NCBI RefSeq assembly: GCF_041714655.1
Contig: NZ_CP168219.1
Location: 3,348,001-3,412,000 of the forward strand
Direction of reading: 5' to 3'
Source of the DNA: Pseudoroseicyclus_A sp041714655
GTDB lineage: Bacteria; Pseudomonadota; Alphaproteobacteria; Rhodobacterales; Rhodobacteraceae
Length of the DNA stretch: 64,000 nt
Under the pieces are notes generated by a model that saw only the letters and a program-made list of their open reading frames with translations, searched no databases and had not been told where the DNA came from. The position numbers and the translations under genes were made by a program. Shown piece by piece: positions 25,748 through 34,795 of this stretch; the stretch's first letter is position 1; each line of letters begins with the position of its first letter.

Positions 25748-27550
25748 TTGGAACTCAGTGACTTGCGCCGCCTGTGGAGTATTCTGTCCAGCAGCCACCG
25801 CCGCATGCTGGTCGGACAAATGCTCGGAATGATCGCGACTAGCTTTCTGGAATTCATTGCCATCGCCTCCATACCACTCTTCGTTACCGCAGTTGGGAAT
25901 CCCGAAGCAATTCTGACCCAGCCTATCGTGAGCTCGATCATGGCTACCGCGGGCCTGAAAGGCCCTTCTGCATTCATTTACTTATTGGGCTGCCTCATCA
26001 TTTTCATTTTTTGCCTCAAAGGGCTCGCTTTGGCGCTGGTCTTTCGTGGTCAGGCCACGATCTCTGCGCGAATTACTAGCGACGTTACCCGGGCGCTCTT
26101 CAGTAGTTACATTAATGCACCTTATTTCTATATTCACTCTCGCAATACAGCCCAGTGCATCAATATCGCTGCAGGAGAATCGGTCCGGCTAGTTCAATCA
26201 TACATTCTTCCACTACTTATTATGATTATGAACATTTTCCTTCTGTTTTCTCTGTTGCTGATTGTGCTAGTGTCTGATCCTCTACTGGGTCTCTGCATCG
26301 GCATTTTTGCAGGTGGGGGCGGCTATCTCTTCAACTGGTTTAATCGCGCCCGACTTACGGCACTTGGATATGAACTCAGCGCCCATAACAAGAGCTTAAT
26401 TCAGAAACTCAATGAGGGACTCGGCGGCTACAAGCATATTAAGTTGCGAGGGCTCGAGCGCGAAATTTTTTGCGACGCCGATGTTCACATCGCGAAGCGC
26501 GAAGAAGCATTTCGGATCACGCGCTTCATACAAATGTTACCCAAGCCGCTCTTCGAGACGATTGGTTTGTCACTACTGATCTTGATGGTATTGATGCTGC
26601 TGATGGCGGGCCGCCCCCTTGATACGATTGTGCCAACTTTGACCATGCTGGGCGCTGTTGCTGTGCGCGCACTACCGGCACTATTTGGGATAACTGGCTC
26701 GATTTCGAGCATGCGAGCCAATGTCGCGGCATTGCACAATGTCCTGAAGGAATTTGACGAATTGGGCATAGAGAACGTGATGCAAGCTCGACAACTTGCC
26801 GCTCCGGTCCGGGGCGACCATCCCGTGGGCGACATAGTTCTACGAGATGTCAACGTCCGCCACTTCGGAGCCGCAAGAAATGCTCTGAAGGATTTGTCTC
26901 TGGAAATTCCGGTCGGTAGTTCGGTTGCATTCGTCGGCCCAACGGGATCTGGCAAGAGCACGGCCGTCGACACGATCTTAGGATTTCTTGATATCGAGTC
27001 TGGGGATATTCAGGTCGGAGGGAGGTCCGTCGCAAACAATCTGCGCTCCTGGCAGTCCAAGGTCGGTTACATTCCCCAAGAAATCTTCCTGTCAGATGCT
27101 TCCATTCGACGCAACGTTGCTATGGGTGAAGCCATTGCCAATATTGACGATTATGCGGTCTGGAGCGCTCTAGAAGATGCACAGATGGCCGATGTCGTCG
27201 CCATGATGCCCGACGGGTTGAATACAATTGTCGGCGAGCGCGGCGCGAAGCTTTCCGGGGGGCAACGGCAAAGGATAGGTATCGCGCGCGCACTCTATCA
27301 TGACCCGGAAGTTCTCGTGCTGGACGAAGCAACCTCAGCCTTGGACAATGAAACTGAACAGAAAGTCATCGACGCGATCGAAACCGCGAAACGTGGCCGC
27401 ACTCTAATAATGGTTGCGCACCGGCTTTCTACAGTGCGCAACTGCGACAAGATATTCTTTTTGCAAGGTGGACGCATCATCGCGCAAGGCACCTACGATG
27501 AATTGATCGGCTCGAACAAGGAGTTCATAAAGATGGCTAACGGTACCTAA
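25748..27550 (+). CDS. ABC exporter half-transporter (MsbA/PglK-like)
   Basis: This 600-residue fusion has an N-terminal membrane domain of about six helices (residues 20-320) and a C-terminal ATPase. Walker A is GPTGSGKS at 397-404, the signature is LSGGQRQR near 505, Walker B is VLVLDEATSALD near 525, and the switch histidine is in VAHRLS. As a homodimer it would move a lipid-linked glycan or other amphiphile across the membrane; PglK-type flippases have this architecture. No Wzx flippase is seen in the cluster, so it may fill that role. The start is a TTG after AGGTGA; a later ATG at 25805 is possible. Confidence 0.85.
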   Translation: MELSDLRRLWSILSSSHRRMLVGQMLGMIATSFLEFIAIASIPLFVTAVGNPEAILTQPIVSSIMATAGLKGPSAFIYLLGCLIIFIFCLKGLALALVFRGQATISARITSDVTRALFSSYINAPYFYIHSRNTAQCINIAAGESVRLVQSYILPLLIMIMNIFLLFSLLLIVLVSDPLLGLCIGIFAGGGGYLFNWFNRARLTALGYELSAHNKSLIQKLNEGLGGYKHIKLRGLEREIFCDADVHIAKREEAFRITRFIQMLPKPLFETIGLSLLILMVLMLLMAGRPLDTIVPTLTMLGAVAVRALPALFGITGSISSMRANVAALHNVLKEFDELGIENVMQARQLAAPVRGDHPVGDIVLRDVNVRHFGAARNALKDLSLEIPVGSSVAFVGPTGSGKSTAVDTILGFLDIESGDIQVGGRSVANNLRSWQSKVGYIPQEIFLSDASIRRNVAMGEAIANIDDYAVWSALEDAQMADVVAMMPDGLNTIVGERGAKLSGGQRQRIGIARALYHDPEVLVLDEATSALDNETEQKVIDAIETAKRGRTLIMVAHRLSTVRNCDKIFFLQGGRIIAQGTYDELIGSNKEFIKMANGT

Positions 27551-27601
27551 ATGAGCAGAGGTGTGGCATGTGACCGATTTATCTTCGCACGGCATTAGAA
27601 G

Positions 27602-28846
27602 ATGGCCATTCGTAGAATTCTGATAACCGGAGATATTTTTCGTCCCACTGGTTCTTTTGATAGTAGCCAAAAGCTCAACATTCGCTGGCTTGCCGGACTT
27701 GTTCAAGCTCAGATCGGCATCGCTAGCGGATTGGAAATCTCTAGTTTGTTGGTGGAAGATGTCTCATCCTCGCTGACTGCCCTCTATAGCGCCGCCAATT
27801 TGAGCCCATCCCTCGATACCTGGGCCCAAATCTACGAGCGATTACCGGACGCTATGGCAGACAGGTTACGGCCGCACTTTGCTGGAGCACTGGTCGTAGG
27901 TTTTGAGCTTCCTCCTGGGCTTCGGCGGCTCTTGGATGAGATTGGTACGCCCTATATAGACATCGTCTTGCATCCGGTTCGCTACATGCAGGATCTTTTG
28001 CTCGGTTTTGCAAGCAACAGTGACGAGATCCAAACAGTATTGGATGGCTTTTCCATGAGTGAAGGGCAAGCCCGCCTGGAGACAGCGCCGATCCGTGCCT
28101 TCGCGGGTCGCAGCCAGCACCCGGAGCTTTCACATGGGACGCTGCTCTTTATTGGTCAAATGTCTGAAGACCGAAGCATGATATCAAACGGGCGGTTCTT
28201 GCGGCCGAAAGAGTACATGAGATCCCTGATCCAGAAACTCGAAATCATGTCGGAAACACGCACTATCGCAGTCAAACTTCATCCAATGGAGCGCAACCAA
28301 ACGGTCCTCCGAGAATTGCGACGGCTTGGCTTTGAAGTCCTTGAGACGTCAGTGTCGACCTATACGCTTCTGGCTTCCGACAGGATATCGTCTGTCTTTT
28401 CCGTGAGCTCGAGCGTTTGTGAAGAGGCTCGGCTTTTCGACAAGTCTGCAGATTACGGCTTAGGCCCCTCGACGCCAGTCCGCTATCGTGAAACTCTGCG
28501 GACAGGAATAGGTCACGTCAGCATCTACAATCACTATATGTCCACAGATTTTTGGCGCAAGTGCTTGGCGTCGCATTTGGAGGTGACTGAGTTTGACGGC
28601 TTCCCTCCGGTCTCGGCTCCCAATCTCCTCCGATCTACCTTGCGCTGCTATTGGGGGTACGAAGATTTTGCCTTCGAAGGAGGGCAGCGACTTGGGGCTA
28701 AATGGGCCGGCACAGGTTCAACTCGGGGGACTTTGGCAACGATCGGTATGCTCGAGCAACCGGTCGCCCAACTTGGACAGGCTTTGCGGAAGCAACTTCG
28801 CAAGTCAGAGACTTTGCGATCCGTGTGGCACCGACTGAAGCGATAG
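27602..28846 (+). CDS. Polysaccharide-cluster protein, probably GT-B glycosyltransferase-like
   Basis: I do not recognise a named family with certainty for this 414-residue protein. It has no signal peptide or membrane helix. The middle part (GTLLFIGQMSEDRSMISNGR near residue 180, IAVKLHPMERNQTVLRELR near 222, SVSTYTLLASDRISSVFSVSSSVCEEA near 250) resembles the donor half of GT-B enzymes such as capsule sialyl- or polysialyltransferases, where the HP and SS motifs bind CMP-sugars. This is inference from pattern. It follows the ABC exporter gene after 51 bases on the same strand, so it probably belongs to its operon. Confidence 0.55.
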   Translation: MAIRRILITGDIFRPTGSFDSSQKLNIRWLAGLVQAQIGIASGLEISSLLVEDVSSSLTALYSAANLSPSLDTWAQIYERLPDAMADRLRPHFAGALVVGFELPPGLRRLLDEIGTPYIDIVLHPVRYMQDLLLGFASNSDEIQTVLDGFSMSEGQARLETAPIRAFAGRSQHPELSHGTLLFIGQMSEDRSMISNGRFLRPKEYMRSLIQKLEIMSETRTIAVKLHPMERNQTVLRELRRLGFEVLETSVSTYTLLASDRISSVFSVSSSVCEEARLFDKSADYGLGPSTPVRYRETLRTGIGHVSIYNHYMSTDFWRKCLASHLEVTEFDGFPPVSAPNLLRSTLRCYWGYEDFAFEGGQRLGAKWAGTGSTRGTLATIGMLEQPVAQLGQALRKQLRKSETLRSVWHRLKR

Positions 28847-29061
28847 CGTCAATCAGTTAAGGACAGAGGGACAGATATTCCGAATCTGAAATGTTGCAGC
28901 CGCCCCGCCCCGGATGATCGAGTACATTCTCGTCAGAGAGCGGTTTTCATATAGGTTTGATCTTGCGCCGGGAGTTCGCGACGTTGGCTAACGTGCGGAT
29001 ATTTGGTAGTGGGTTGGCGACAGGACCCTCAAGAGCTCCGGAACTTCTTCAGGCTGGCCAA
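28847..29061. other. Intergenic region between convergent genes
   Basis: This 215-base gap holds no gene or strong terminator hairpin that I can see. Confidence 0.4.
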
Positions 29062-30129
29062 TTAACTCAGATAAGCGGCGAGAAACGATGGCAGAAAGCG
29101 GTCGTGGATATAGGCACCATGGGCGTAGTGTGGAGCTTTAGGTCTGGCAGCAAGTTCGTCTGAAAGGCGCCTAGAAAAGCAATCGCTATTGGCCTCGATT
29201 AGCTGACCGGAAGCCAGGAGTGCTGCTCTGTCGGCCAACCCTTCGCACGCCTGGGGCGTTGCGACGACCTGGCATCCGGCGTGAATGGCCTCGACAAGTT
29301 TTACTTTGGTACCGGCACCCCGAAATATAGGAACGGCTACAATTCGCGCTTCGGAATAGAGCGCATCGAGATCATCGACGAACCCGAGAACCGTCACCTT
29401 GCCAGAGGAAACAAAGACTTCATCTAGCCCTCGCCCGGCGATTATCGTTGGCGCCGCAATGACCTCGGCGACATTCTCGATATACCACCTAAAGCCATGC
29501 TCGTTCGCGAAGAATTGACTGCCCACTAGCAGTACAAAGTCGCCGCTCTCATGTTTCTGCAACGATTCGCTCAGCGCTGGCCAACTTGGTGGCAGTACGG
29601 TGGCCCGGCTGCCCGTAACCTCCGATGGAGATATAAAGTAGTTGCGGTCAGCGAAAGCTGCGCCTACCCGCTGCTGAAACCAAGTAAGCGCAAGCTGAAA
29701 CCGCCTTTTTGGTGTCAATGTACTTCCCATCTCGCGGTATTCATCGAGCAGATAGCGAAATTCATTATTGTGATGGAATAGATGGAGCCTTGGCCACCGC
29801 CGATGGTGAAAACGTGAGCACTGCCTGATCACCCATAGCAGTGGTATGACGAGGCCCAATGCGGCATGGTCGAGCCAGACATTGGCGAGGTCGCCGCGGC
29901 GGGCGGAGTGAAGGACGATTGCTAGCTGGCCCTTATCTATGCGGAACAAGAGGAATATCAGCCGATCCCATAGCCCGTGAGCCGAACCGCGTCGCGCCGC
30001 AGGCACAATTTGCTCGAAGCCGTGCCCCTGAAGCTTGGCAGCCTCTGATACAAAGAGGAGATTGCGATCCGTCACCACCTTTGCACCGCCAACATTGTAT
30101 GTGGTTCGTGGAATGAATAGATCACGCAT
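29062..30129 (-). CDS. Glycosyltransferase, GT-B fold (GT4-like)
   Basis: This protein of about 355 residues has the C-terminal donor-domain motif AVPIFRGAGTKVKLVEAIHAGCQVVAT (near residue 280) seen in many GT4/GT1-like enzymes, and a FVLLVGSQFFANEHGFRWYIENV segment (near 220) that opens that domain. The N-terminal half is divergent. I chose ATG 30129 because GAGG lies seven bases upstream and the sequence MRDLFIPRTTYNVGG begins there; ATGs at 30177 and 30195 lack a ribosome site. It is divergent from the DUF707 gene with about 84 bases between them. Confidence 0.78.
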   Translation of the reverse strand: MRDLFIPRTTYNVGGAKVVTDRNLLFVSEAAKLQGHGFEQIVPAARRGSAHGLWDRLIFLLFRIDKGQLAIVLHSARRGDLANVWLDHAALGLVIPLLWVIRQCSRFHHRRWPRLHLFHHNNEFRYLLDEYREMGSTLTPKRRFQLALTWFQQRVGAAFADRNYFISPSEVTGSRATVLPPSWPALSESLQKHESGDFVLLVGSQFFANEHGFRWYIENVAEVIAAPTIIAGRGLDEVFVSSGKVTVLGFVDDLDALYSEARIVAVPIFRGAGTKVKLVEAIHAGCQVVATPQACEGLADRAALLASGQLIEANSDCFSRRLSDELAARPKAPHYAHGAYIHDRFLPSFLAAYLS

Positions 30130-30213
30130 GTGTAGGCCTCGATTTCGCCTGCCTTTCGACGGCAGATTGATGGCCATCAGACTATCGGAATGCAAGCTCG
30201 GAGCACCTAAGAC

Positions 30214-31170
30214 GTGACAGACTTGAAGAGCAAGCTCGACAGCCGCTCAGAACTGCGTAAATCAAAGCCTCGGTTCTTGATCGTGTCTCGCACGGGCACG
30301 CGAAGCCTACACCGCCACTGGATCGGTGGCGCAGGTCGCGGATTTGACGCGTTCCTGAGTTGCTTTGATCCCCGAGCGGCCCCCGAAGCGCAGCCAGGTG
30401 TTACGGTTGAATTCCGTCCCGGCAGCAAGGTTCAGGGCTATGCCGGCATCCTGCGCGACCACGCGGCTCTTGTGAATGAATATGACTATATCTGTTTCAT
30501 GGACGAGGACCTGCAGGTTACGGCAGAGGTGATGTTGGCATGTTTCCGCCGTGTCGCTGAGTATGATCTTAAGATCGCACAGCCAGCATTGGCCTGGGGA
30601 AGCCACTTTTCCTACGCTGGCCTGCTGCAACAACCGCAATTTATTCTGCGCTATGTGAACTTTGTAGAAATGATGTGCCCAATATTCAGGAAAGACATAC
30701 TGCAGGAGATTTCGCCGCTCTATTCGATGGGGTTCGAGAGTGGCATTGATCTCATCTGGTGCAATTCCGTCGTCGAAGGGCCGCGGGATTTTGGGGTAAT
30801 CGATTCCTGTCCCATTCTGCATACCCAACCTGTCGGTTCGCGGGCCTCGGAGAACGGTTTTCGCGACGTGCACGCCTATGAAGATCACGTGGTAGAAGTT
30901 CTGCGACGTTACGACTTGCCACGGCATCGCCTTGCCACATATGAGGCCGTTACGAACAACGGTCGTCGAATCCGCGGCAGGCTTAACTTAGTGTTGGCCT
31001 CAGCCTCGCTCCTTGGCGCGTTGTGCCACCAGCCCAAGAAGCGGACGCTACTGAAATGCTGCGCCGATATGGTGATCGACCAGCTTTTTCGTGGCCCCCG
31101 CAACACGCCGCTCCGAGGTCTGGAAAACGGCGCGGTGCGGCCGAAGGCGGTGAAGCCGAGCTCGAACTAG
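30214..31170 (+). CDS. DUF707-like putative glycosyltransferase
   Basis: This 318-residue soluble protein has YICFMDEDLQVTAEVML near residue 92. This is the region in DUF707 proteins that resembles a GT-A metal site (DED). Later come SHFSYAGLLQQPQFILRYVNFVEMMCPIF and a GIDLIWCN segment, also seen in DUF707. The family is found in surface polysaccharide clusters and is thought, but not proven, to hold glycosyltransferases. The start is a GTG at 30214 with a weak ribosome site. It is the last gene of the cluster before tRNA-fMet. Confidence 0.65.
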   Translation: MTDLKSKLDSRSELRKSKPRFLIVSRTGTRSLHRHWIGGAGRGFDAFLSCFDPRAAPEAQPGVTVEFRPGSKVQGYAGILRDHAALVNEYDYICFMDEDLQVTAEVMLACFRRVAEYDLKIAQPALAWGSHFSYAGLLQQPQFILRYVNFVEMMCPIFRKDILQEISPLYSMGFESGIDLIWCNSVVEGPRDFGVIDSCPILHTQPVGSRASENGFRDVHAYEDHVVEVLRRYDLPRHRLATYEAVTNNGRRIRGRLNLVLASASLLGALCHQPKKRTLLKCCADMVIDQLFRGPRNTPLRGLENGAVRPKAVKPSSN

Positions 31171-31295
31171 TGTCAGCCACCGATTCTCATCGGCGAATCT
31201 GCCCACTTACGAGAGGTGGGCAAATTTCAAGGTGCACTAGCGCTCCTGCTCACCCATGAGCGGAAGGTAGCTATCTGTGTCTTAGGAGGTGGCCT

Positions 31296-31372
<77 letters not shown>

Positions 31373-31475
31373 CCAAGTCCCGCTGATCTATGTCAGTTGA
31401 GCGACAGTCACAACCCCCACCCGCGGGATTTTCAGGCAGATTTCGAATGCGTGACGTGACGGCGCGGGGAGGGGA

Positions 31476-31508
31476 GCGGGCCCGCCGCGAAGGGCGAGGC
31501 GGGCCCGC
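31476..31508 (-). terminator. GC hairpin after the truncated autotransporter copy
   Basis: The arms GCGGGCCCGCC and GGCGGGCCCGC (11 bases each, 11-base loop) lie a few bases beyond the stop codon at 31513. There is no clear T-tract. A similar hairpin follows the full copy at 32207-32236. Confidence 0.6.
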
Positions 31509-31512
31509 GGAA

Positions 31513-32048
31513 CTAGTTACTCAGCTCGACCGTCACCGAACCGCCGCAACCGCGGCCGTTCGTGCCAATGCCGCGGTCGAAGAGGCTGAGGCTGAGCGCG
31601 TTGGCCTCCGCCCATGTCAGCCGCAGCCGGATCTCGGTGCCGAGATTCGTCGCCTCGCTATCGCCCGTCGGGCCGCTGATGCGGTTGGCAATGCCGCTGA
31701 TCCCGCCGGTCAGCGTCAGGTTCTCGGCAAAGGCCCGAGGCAGCTCGAAAACGAGCTCCGCCATCAGCTTTTCCACCACCGTCTCGCCGCCCGGGACCTG
31801 CGCTCCGCCGGTGGCGGTATAGCCGTCCCAGGCTCGGAGGGGCGCGCGTAATCCATCGTCGGGATCTCTCTGCTGGAACGGAATGCACAGTCCGATCGGG
31901 CCCGGAATGACGGGGTCGTGGAGGGATGGGATCTCAGATCGCGCTGACCGACATCGCCGGAGTGCCGCCGGAATCGGCGTGAGCCATGATAGGGCCGAGC
32001 GCCAGAAGACCGGCAATCAGCGTTGTCTTTGACTGATAAAAAATAGGT
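31513..32048 (-). pseudogene. Truncated copy of the adjacent autotransporter-like protein
   Basis: The last 105 or so residues match the end of the neighbouring 743-residue protein: AWDGYTATGG, TLTGGISGIANRISGPTGDS, LRLTWAEANALSLSLFDRGIG and GGSVTVEL. Upstream, in another frame, a signal-peptide-like stretch (TLIAGLLALGPIMAHAD, 31970-32020) is followed by a stop. The passenger and most of the barrel are missing, so this is a deletion remnant of a tandem paralogue. The first ORF-like start (32016) is not a real N-terminus. Confidence 0.7.
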
Positions 32049-32206
32049 CACACGACGCCTCCCCCTCATTTCTCAGCGACTTATCCCCCAAGACCCGATG
32101 AGGGCGGGGAAAGTGCGACGCGAGCCGCGACGGCAGGCAAAGGCGCAGGTTTCGCGGTGGCACTGCGCCGGAAGTACCACAACTTCATAATCGTCCGGCA
32201 AGAAGA

Positions 32207-32236
32207 GGGGCCGGCCGCGTGTCGACAGCCGGCCCC
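32207..32236 (-). terminator. GC hairpin after the autotransporter-like gene
   Basis: The arms GGGGCCGGC and GCCGGCCCC with a 12-base loop lie 20 bases after the stop codon at 32256. On the minus strand the hairpin is followed by CTCTTCTTG, a weak T-rich end. Confidence 0.6.
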
Positions 32237-32255
32237 CAGTCCCAGTTTCCCCGGG

Positions 32256-34487
32256 TCAGAACGTGAGTTCGAGCATCACCGAGCCGCCATAGCCGAAGCC
32301 GGCGTCGCCGAAGCCGGCGTCGCCGAGGCCACGCTCGAAGAGGTTGAGGCTGAGCGCGCTGCCGTTGGTCCAGGTCTTCCGTAGGCCGAGCTCGGCGCCT
32401 AGCTCGGCGCCCTCGCTGTCGCCGGCGGGAGAGGCTGTGCGGCTGGCGATGCCGCTAAGCCCGCCAGTCAGCGTCAGCTCTGCGGTGCCGAGCGGCATCT
32501 CGAAGGAGAAGCCGGCCGAGAGTTCCTCCACCACCACCTCGCCGCCCGAGACGGCGGCGCCGCCGGTGGAGGTGTAACCGTCCCAGGCCTCGCTGGAGCG
32601 GACGTAATCCACCGCCGGGAAGAGTGAGATCCGCGGATAGGCGAGCTCGCCCGTCGCCCCGAAGGTGACGAGCTGGCGGGTGCTGTCGTAGCTGCCCGCG
32701 GCGCCGCCGGTCACCTCCGTCTCCGCCTTGCCGGCGAGGTAGGAGCCGGTGAAGAGCAGCGGATGCGACGGCAGCTGGTAGACCGCGAAGGGGCCGGCCA
32801 GCCAGCCTTCGCCCGAGAGCTCGATGCCGCCGCTCACGCCCTCGAAGCTGTCCGCCTGGGCCATGAGGCCGAGGAGCAGATTGTCCGTCCGGTAGAGGTT
32901 GGCGCCGAGCGTGGCGTTTGCATAGCTCGTCTCGGCCCCGCCATTCTCCTGCCGGAAGCCCTCGGCCCGCAGCCAAAGAAGGCTGTTCGTGCCGGTGGCG
33001 AGGTCAAAGCTGAGCGCGCCCCGGGTGACGGAGGCATTGGCGCCGCCCGGCCCACCCCGGAAGACCGACGCGAGGTCGGGCTGCACGGCGATGAGAGCGC
33101 GCTGATGCATCTCCACCTCGGTGGCGATGGCGGCCTCTGTCTCATCAACCGACGTGTAGACGACCACGAGGGCAGTCGAGGCGATGTTGCCGTTGCCGGC
33201 CGCATCCTCGGCTGCATCCGCCGGGATGGCGAGGGTGACATCGCTGCCGCCCGCCGGCTTGACGCGGATCGCATAGCTGGCGCCCGCGCCGGTCAGCGCC
33301 GTGATCTGCCCGCCGCTAAGGGTGACGTCGCCTTCCGTGAAGCCGGTCACCGGCTCCGAGAAGGCAACGCGGACAGTGAAGGCCTCGCTGCCGTTCAGGC
33401 TCTCGGGCGCGCCGGAGAGGGTGACGGTCGGCGCATCGGTATCGGTCGGCGGGGGCGTGACGATGACGGCATCGCCCTGCACGACGATGGCGACGCGGTC
33501 GATCGCGCGGTCACGGCCGTCGCTGACGGTCAGCGCGAAGATCAGGCGCTCGCTCTCCGTGTCTTCGACCTCGGGCGCCGTGAAGACCGGCGTCGCGCTG
33601 CTGCTGTCGTCGAGCGTCACTTCGGGGCCGAGCTCCTGCACCCAGGCATAGGTGAGCGGATCGCCTTCGGCATCGGAGGAGCCACTGCCGTCGAGCTGCA
33701 CCTCGACCCCGCTGTCCACCACCTGGTCGGGACCGGCATCCGCAGACGGGCCGTCGTTGACGGGCGCCGTGACGGTGATTGTCACCACATCGGGCTCCGA
33801 CTCTTTCGAGCCATCCGAGGCGGTGAGGGTGAATTCAAGCTCTACGGGCTCGTCCTCGGGCAGGAGAACCGGGGCCACGAAACTCGCCTCCGGATCGCTG
33901 CTGTCGCGAAGCAGAACCACCGAAGGGCCGCCGGTCTGCACCCAGTCATAGGTGAGGTCGTCCCCGTCGGAATCACTCGTGCCGCTGCCGTCGAGCGTGA
34001 CCGCGGCGCCGGACGTCACCACCTGATCCGGGCCGGCATAGGCGACGGGCGCCTGATTGACCAGGGGGATGGCAAAGGTCCAGGTTTGCCGGACCATGCT
34101 GTTGTGCGGGATGCCGGAGAAGGTGATGCTGAAGTCTGTGTCGGTCTCGATCGTCTTGTCGGCACCATCGTTGTGCGAGATGACCGCATTGCTGACGCCG
34201 CAGACCTCGAGGAAGAACTCCGAATCGACGGGGGGGCCGAGCGTATCCGGCATCCCGCTCTCGTAATCGTAATAGGTGCCGGCGCTGGCTCTGGCGTATT
34301 CGCCATCGCCGAAGAAGATGCCCACGAAGTAATCGCCGAGATTGCCGACGTTGATGGAGCAGGGCAGGCTGTCGTCTTCCACCAGCTCGTAATAGGTCGT
34401 GTCGAGCTCCGCCCGCGCCGCCGAGGGCAGGAGGGCCGCAAGGCCCATGAAAATGGCCGCCCCCGGCCCGGTGATCCTCACAAGCAT
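32256..34487 (-). CDS. Secreted PKD/Ig-domain protein with autotransporter-like C-terminal barrel
   Basis: The 743 residues comprise a signal peptide (1-26), an unassigned domain (27-150), two PKD/REJ-like domains (about 153-245 and 250-340) and an Ig-like domain with APTVTLSG and VAFSEPVTGFTEGDVTLSG (about 350-430). The PKD-like domains have AYAGPDQVVTSGAAVTLDGSG and ADAGPDQVVDSGVEVQLDGSG. The C-terminal region of about 280 residues alternates polar and aromatic residues and ends in a terminal phenylalanine (LELTF), the usual outer-membrane barrel signature. It probably displays an adhesive passenger at the cell surface. A 15-base tandem repeat near the end encodes GFGDA twice. A truncated paralogue lies downstream. 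Confidence 0.72.
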   Translation of the reverse strand: MLVRITGPGAAIFMGLAALLPSAARAELDTTYYELVEDDSLPCSINVGNLGDYFVGIFFGDGEYARASAGTYYDYESGMPDTLGPPVDSEFFLEVCGVSNAVISHNDGADKTIETDTDFSITFSGIPHNSMVRQTWTFAIPLVNQAPVAYAGPDQVVTSGAAVTLDGSGTSDSDGDDLTYDWVQTGGPSVVLLRDSSDPEASFVAPVLLPEDEPVELEFTLTASDGSKESEPDVVTITVTAPVNDGPSADAGPDQVVDSGVEVQLDGSGSSDAEGDPLTYAWVQELGPEVTLDDSSSATPVFTAPEVEDTESERLIFALTVSDGRDRAIDRVAIVVQGDAVIVTPPPTDTDAPTVTLSGAPESLNGSEAFTVRVAFSEPVTGFTEGDVTLSGGQITALTGAGASYAIRVKPAGGSDVTLAIPADAAEDAAGNGNIASTALVVVYTSVDETEAAIATEVEMHQRALIAVQPDLASVFRGGPGGANASVTRGALSFDLATGTNSLLWLRAEGFRQENGGAETSYANATLGANLYRTDNLLLGLMAQADSFEGVSGGIELSGEGWLAGPFAVYQLPSHPLLFTGSYLAGKAETEVTGGAAGSYDSTRQLVTFGATGELAYPRISLFPAVDYVRSSEAWDGYTSTGGAAVSGGEVVVEELSAGFSFEMPLGTAELTLTGGLSGIASRTASPAGDSEGAELGAELGLRKTWTNGSALSLNLFERGLGDAGFGDAGFGYGGSVMLELTF
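32288..32330 (-). repeat. 15-base tandem repeat inside the autotransporter-like gene
   Basis: The unit GCCGAAGCCGGCGTC occurs twice in tandem on the plus strand and a third, partial unit follows. It encodes repeated GFGDA residues near the C-terminus, absent from the truncated paralogue, so it probably arose by slippage. Confidence 0.7.
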
Positions 34488-34795
34488 CGCTCAATCTCCC
34501 ATGCCAAGGAAATCCGCCCCTCGCGCCGCAAGCGGCGCGCCCGCGGTCGGAGGCTATGAGGCGTGTGGGCCGGTCCGCCACATTCCTTTGGGTAGAATTG
34601 GCGAAAAACCTGATCCTTGATGTAGCTTTACAACGATGAGCCGACAGATCACCGGGCGAACCCGGCCACTTGGTGCGCGCGGGCGGGCATGCGAGAAGGG
34701 GCCGAGCAGCGTCTTTCGCGGGAGCACAAAGCCATGACGGACCGCGATCCGCCGAGCCTCGGCACGCAGAAGTCATCCGCCGGGCTCGGTGCCTG

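Noticed and set aside
16664..31295. Attachment-site direct repeat of the tRNA-fMet 3' end at the far side of the accessory region
   Set aside because: I looked for the 3' end of the tRNA (31296-31320) near 16.8-18.5 kb and saw no copy; no integrase gene is visible. Integration at this tRNA is therefore unsupported.
32288..32330. CRISPR-like array
   Set aside because: It is a coding tandem repeat of 15 bases without spacers.
32763..34559. 598-codon plus-strand frame opposite the PKD autotransporter gene
   Set aside because: Antisense shadow. The real protein has a signal peptide and PKD domains.
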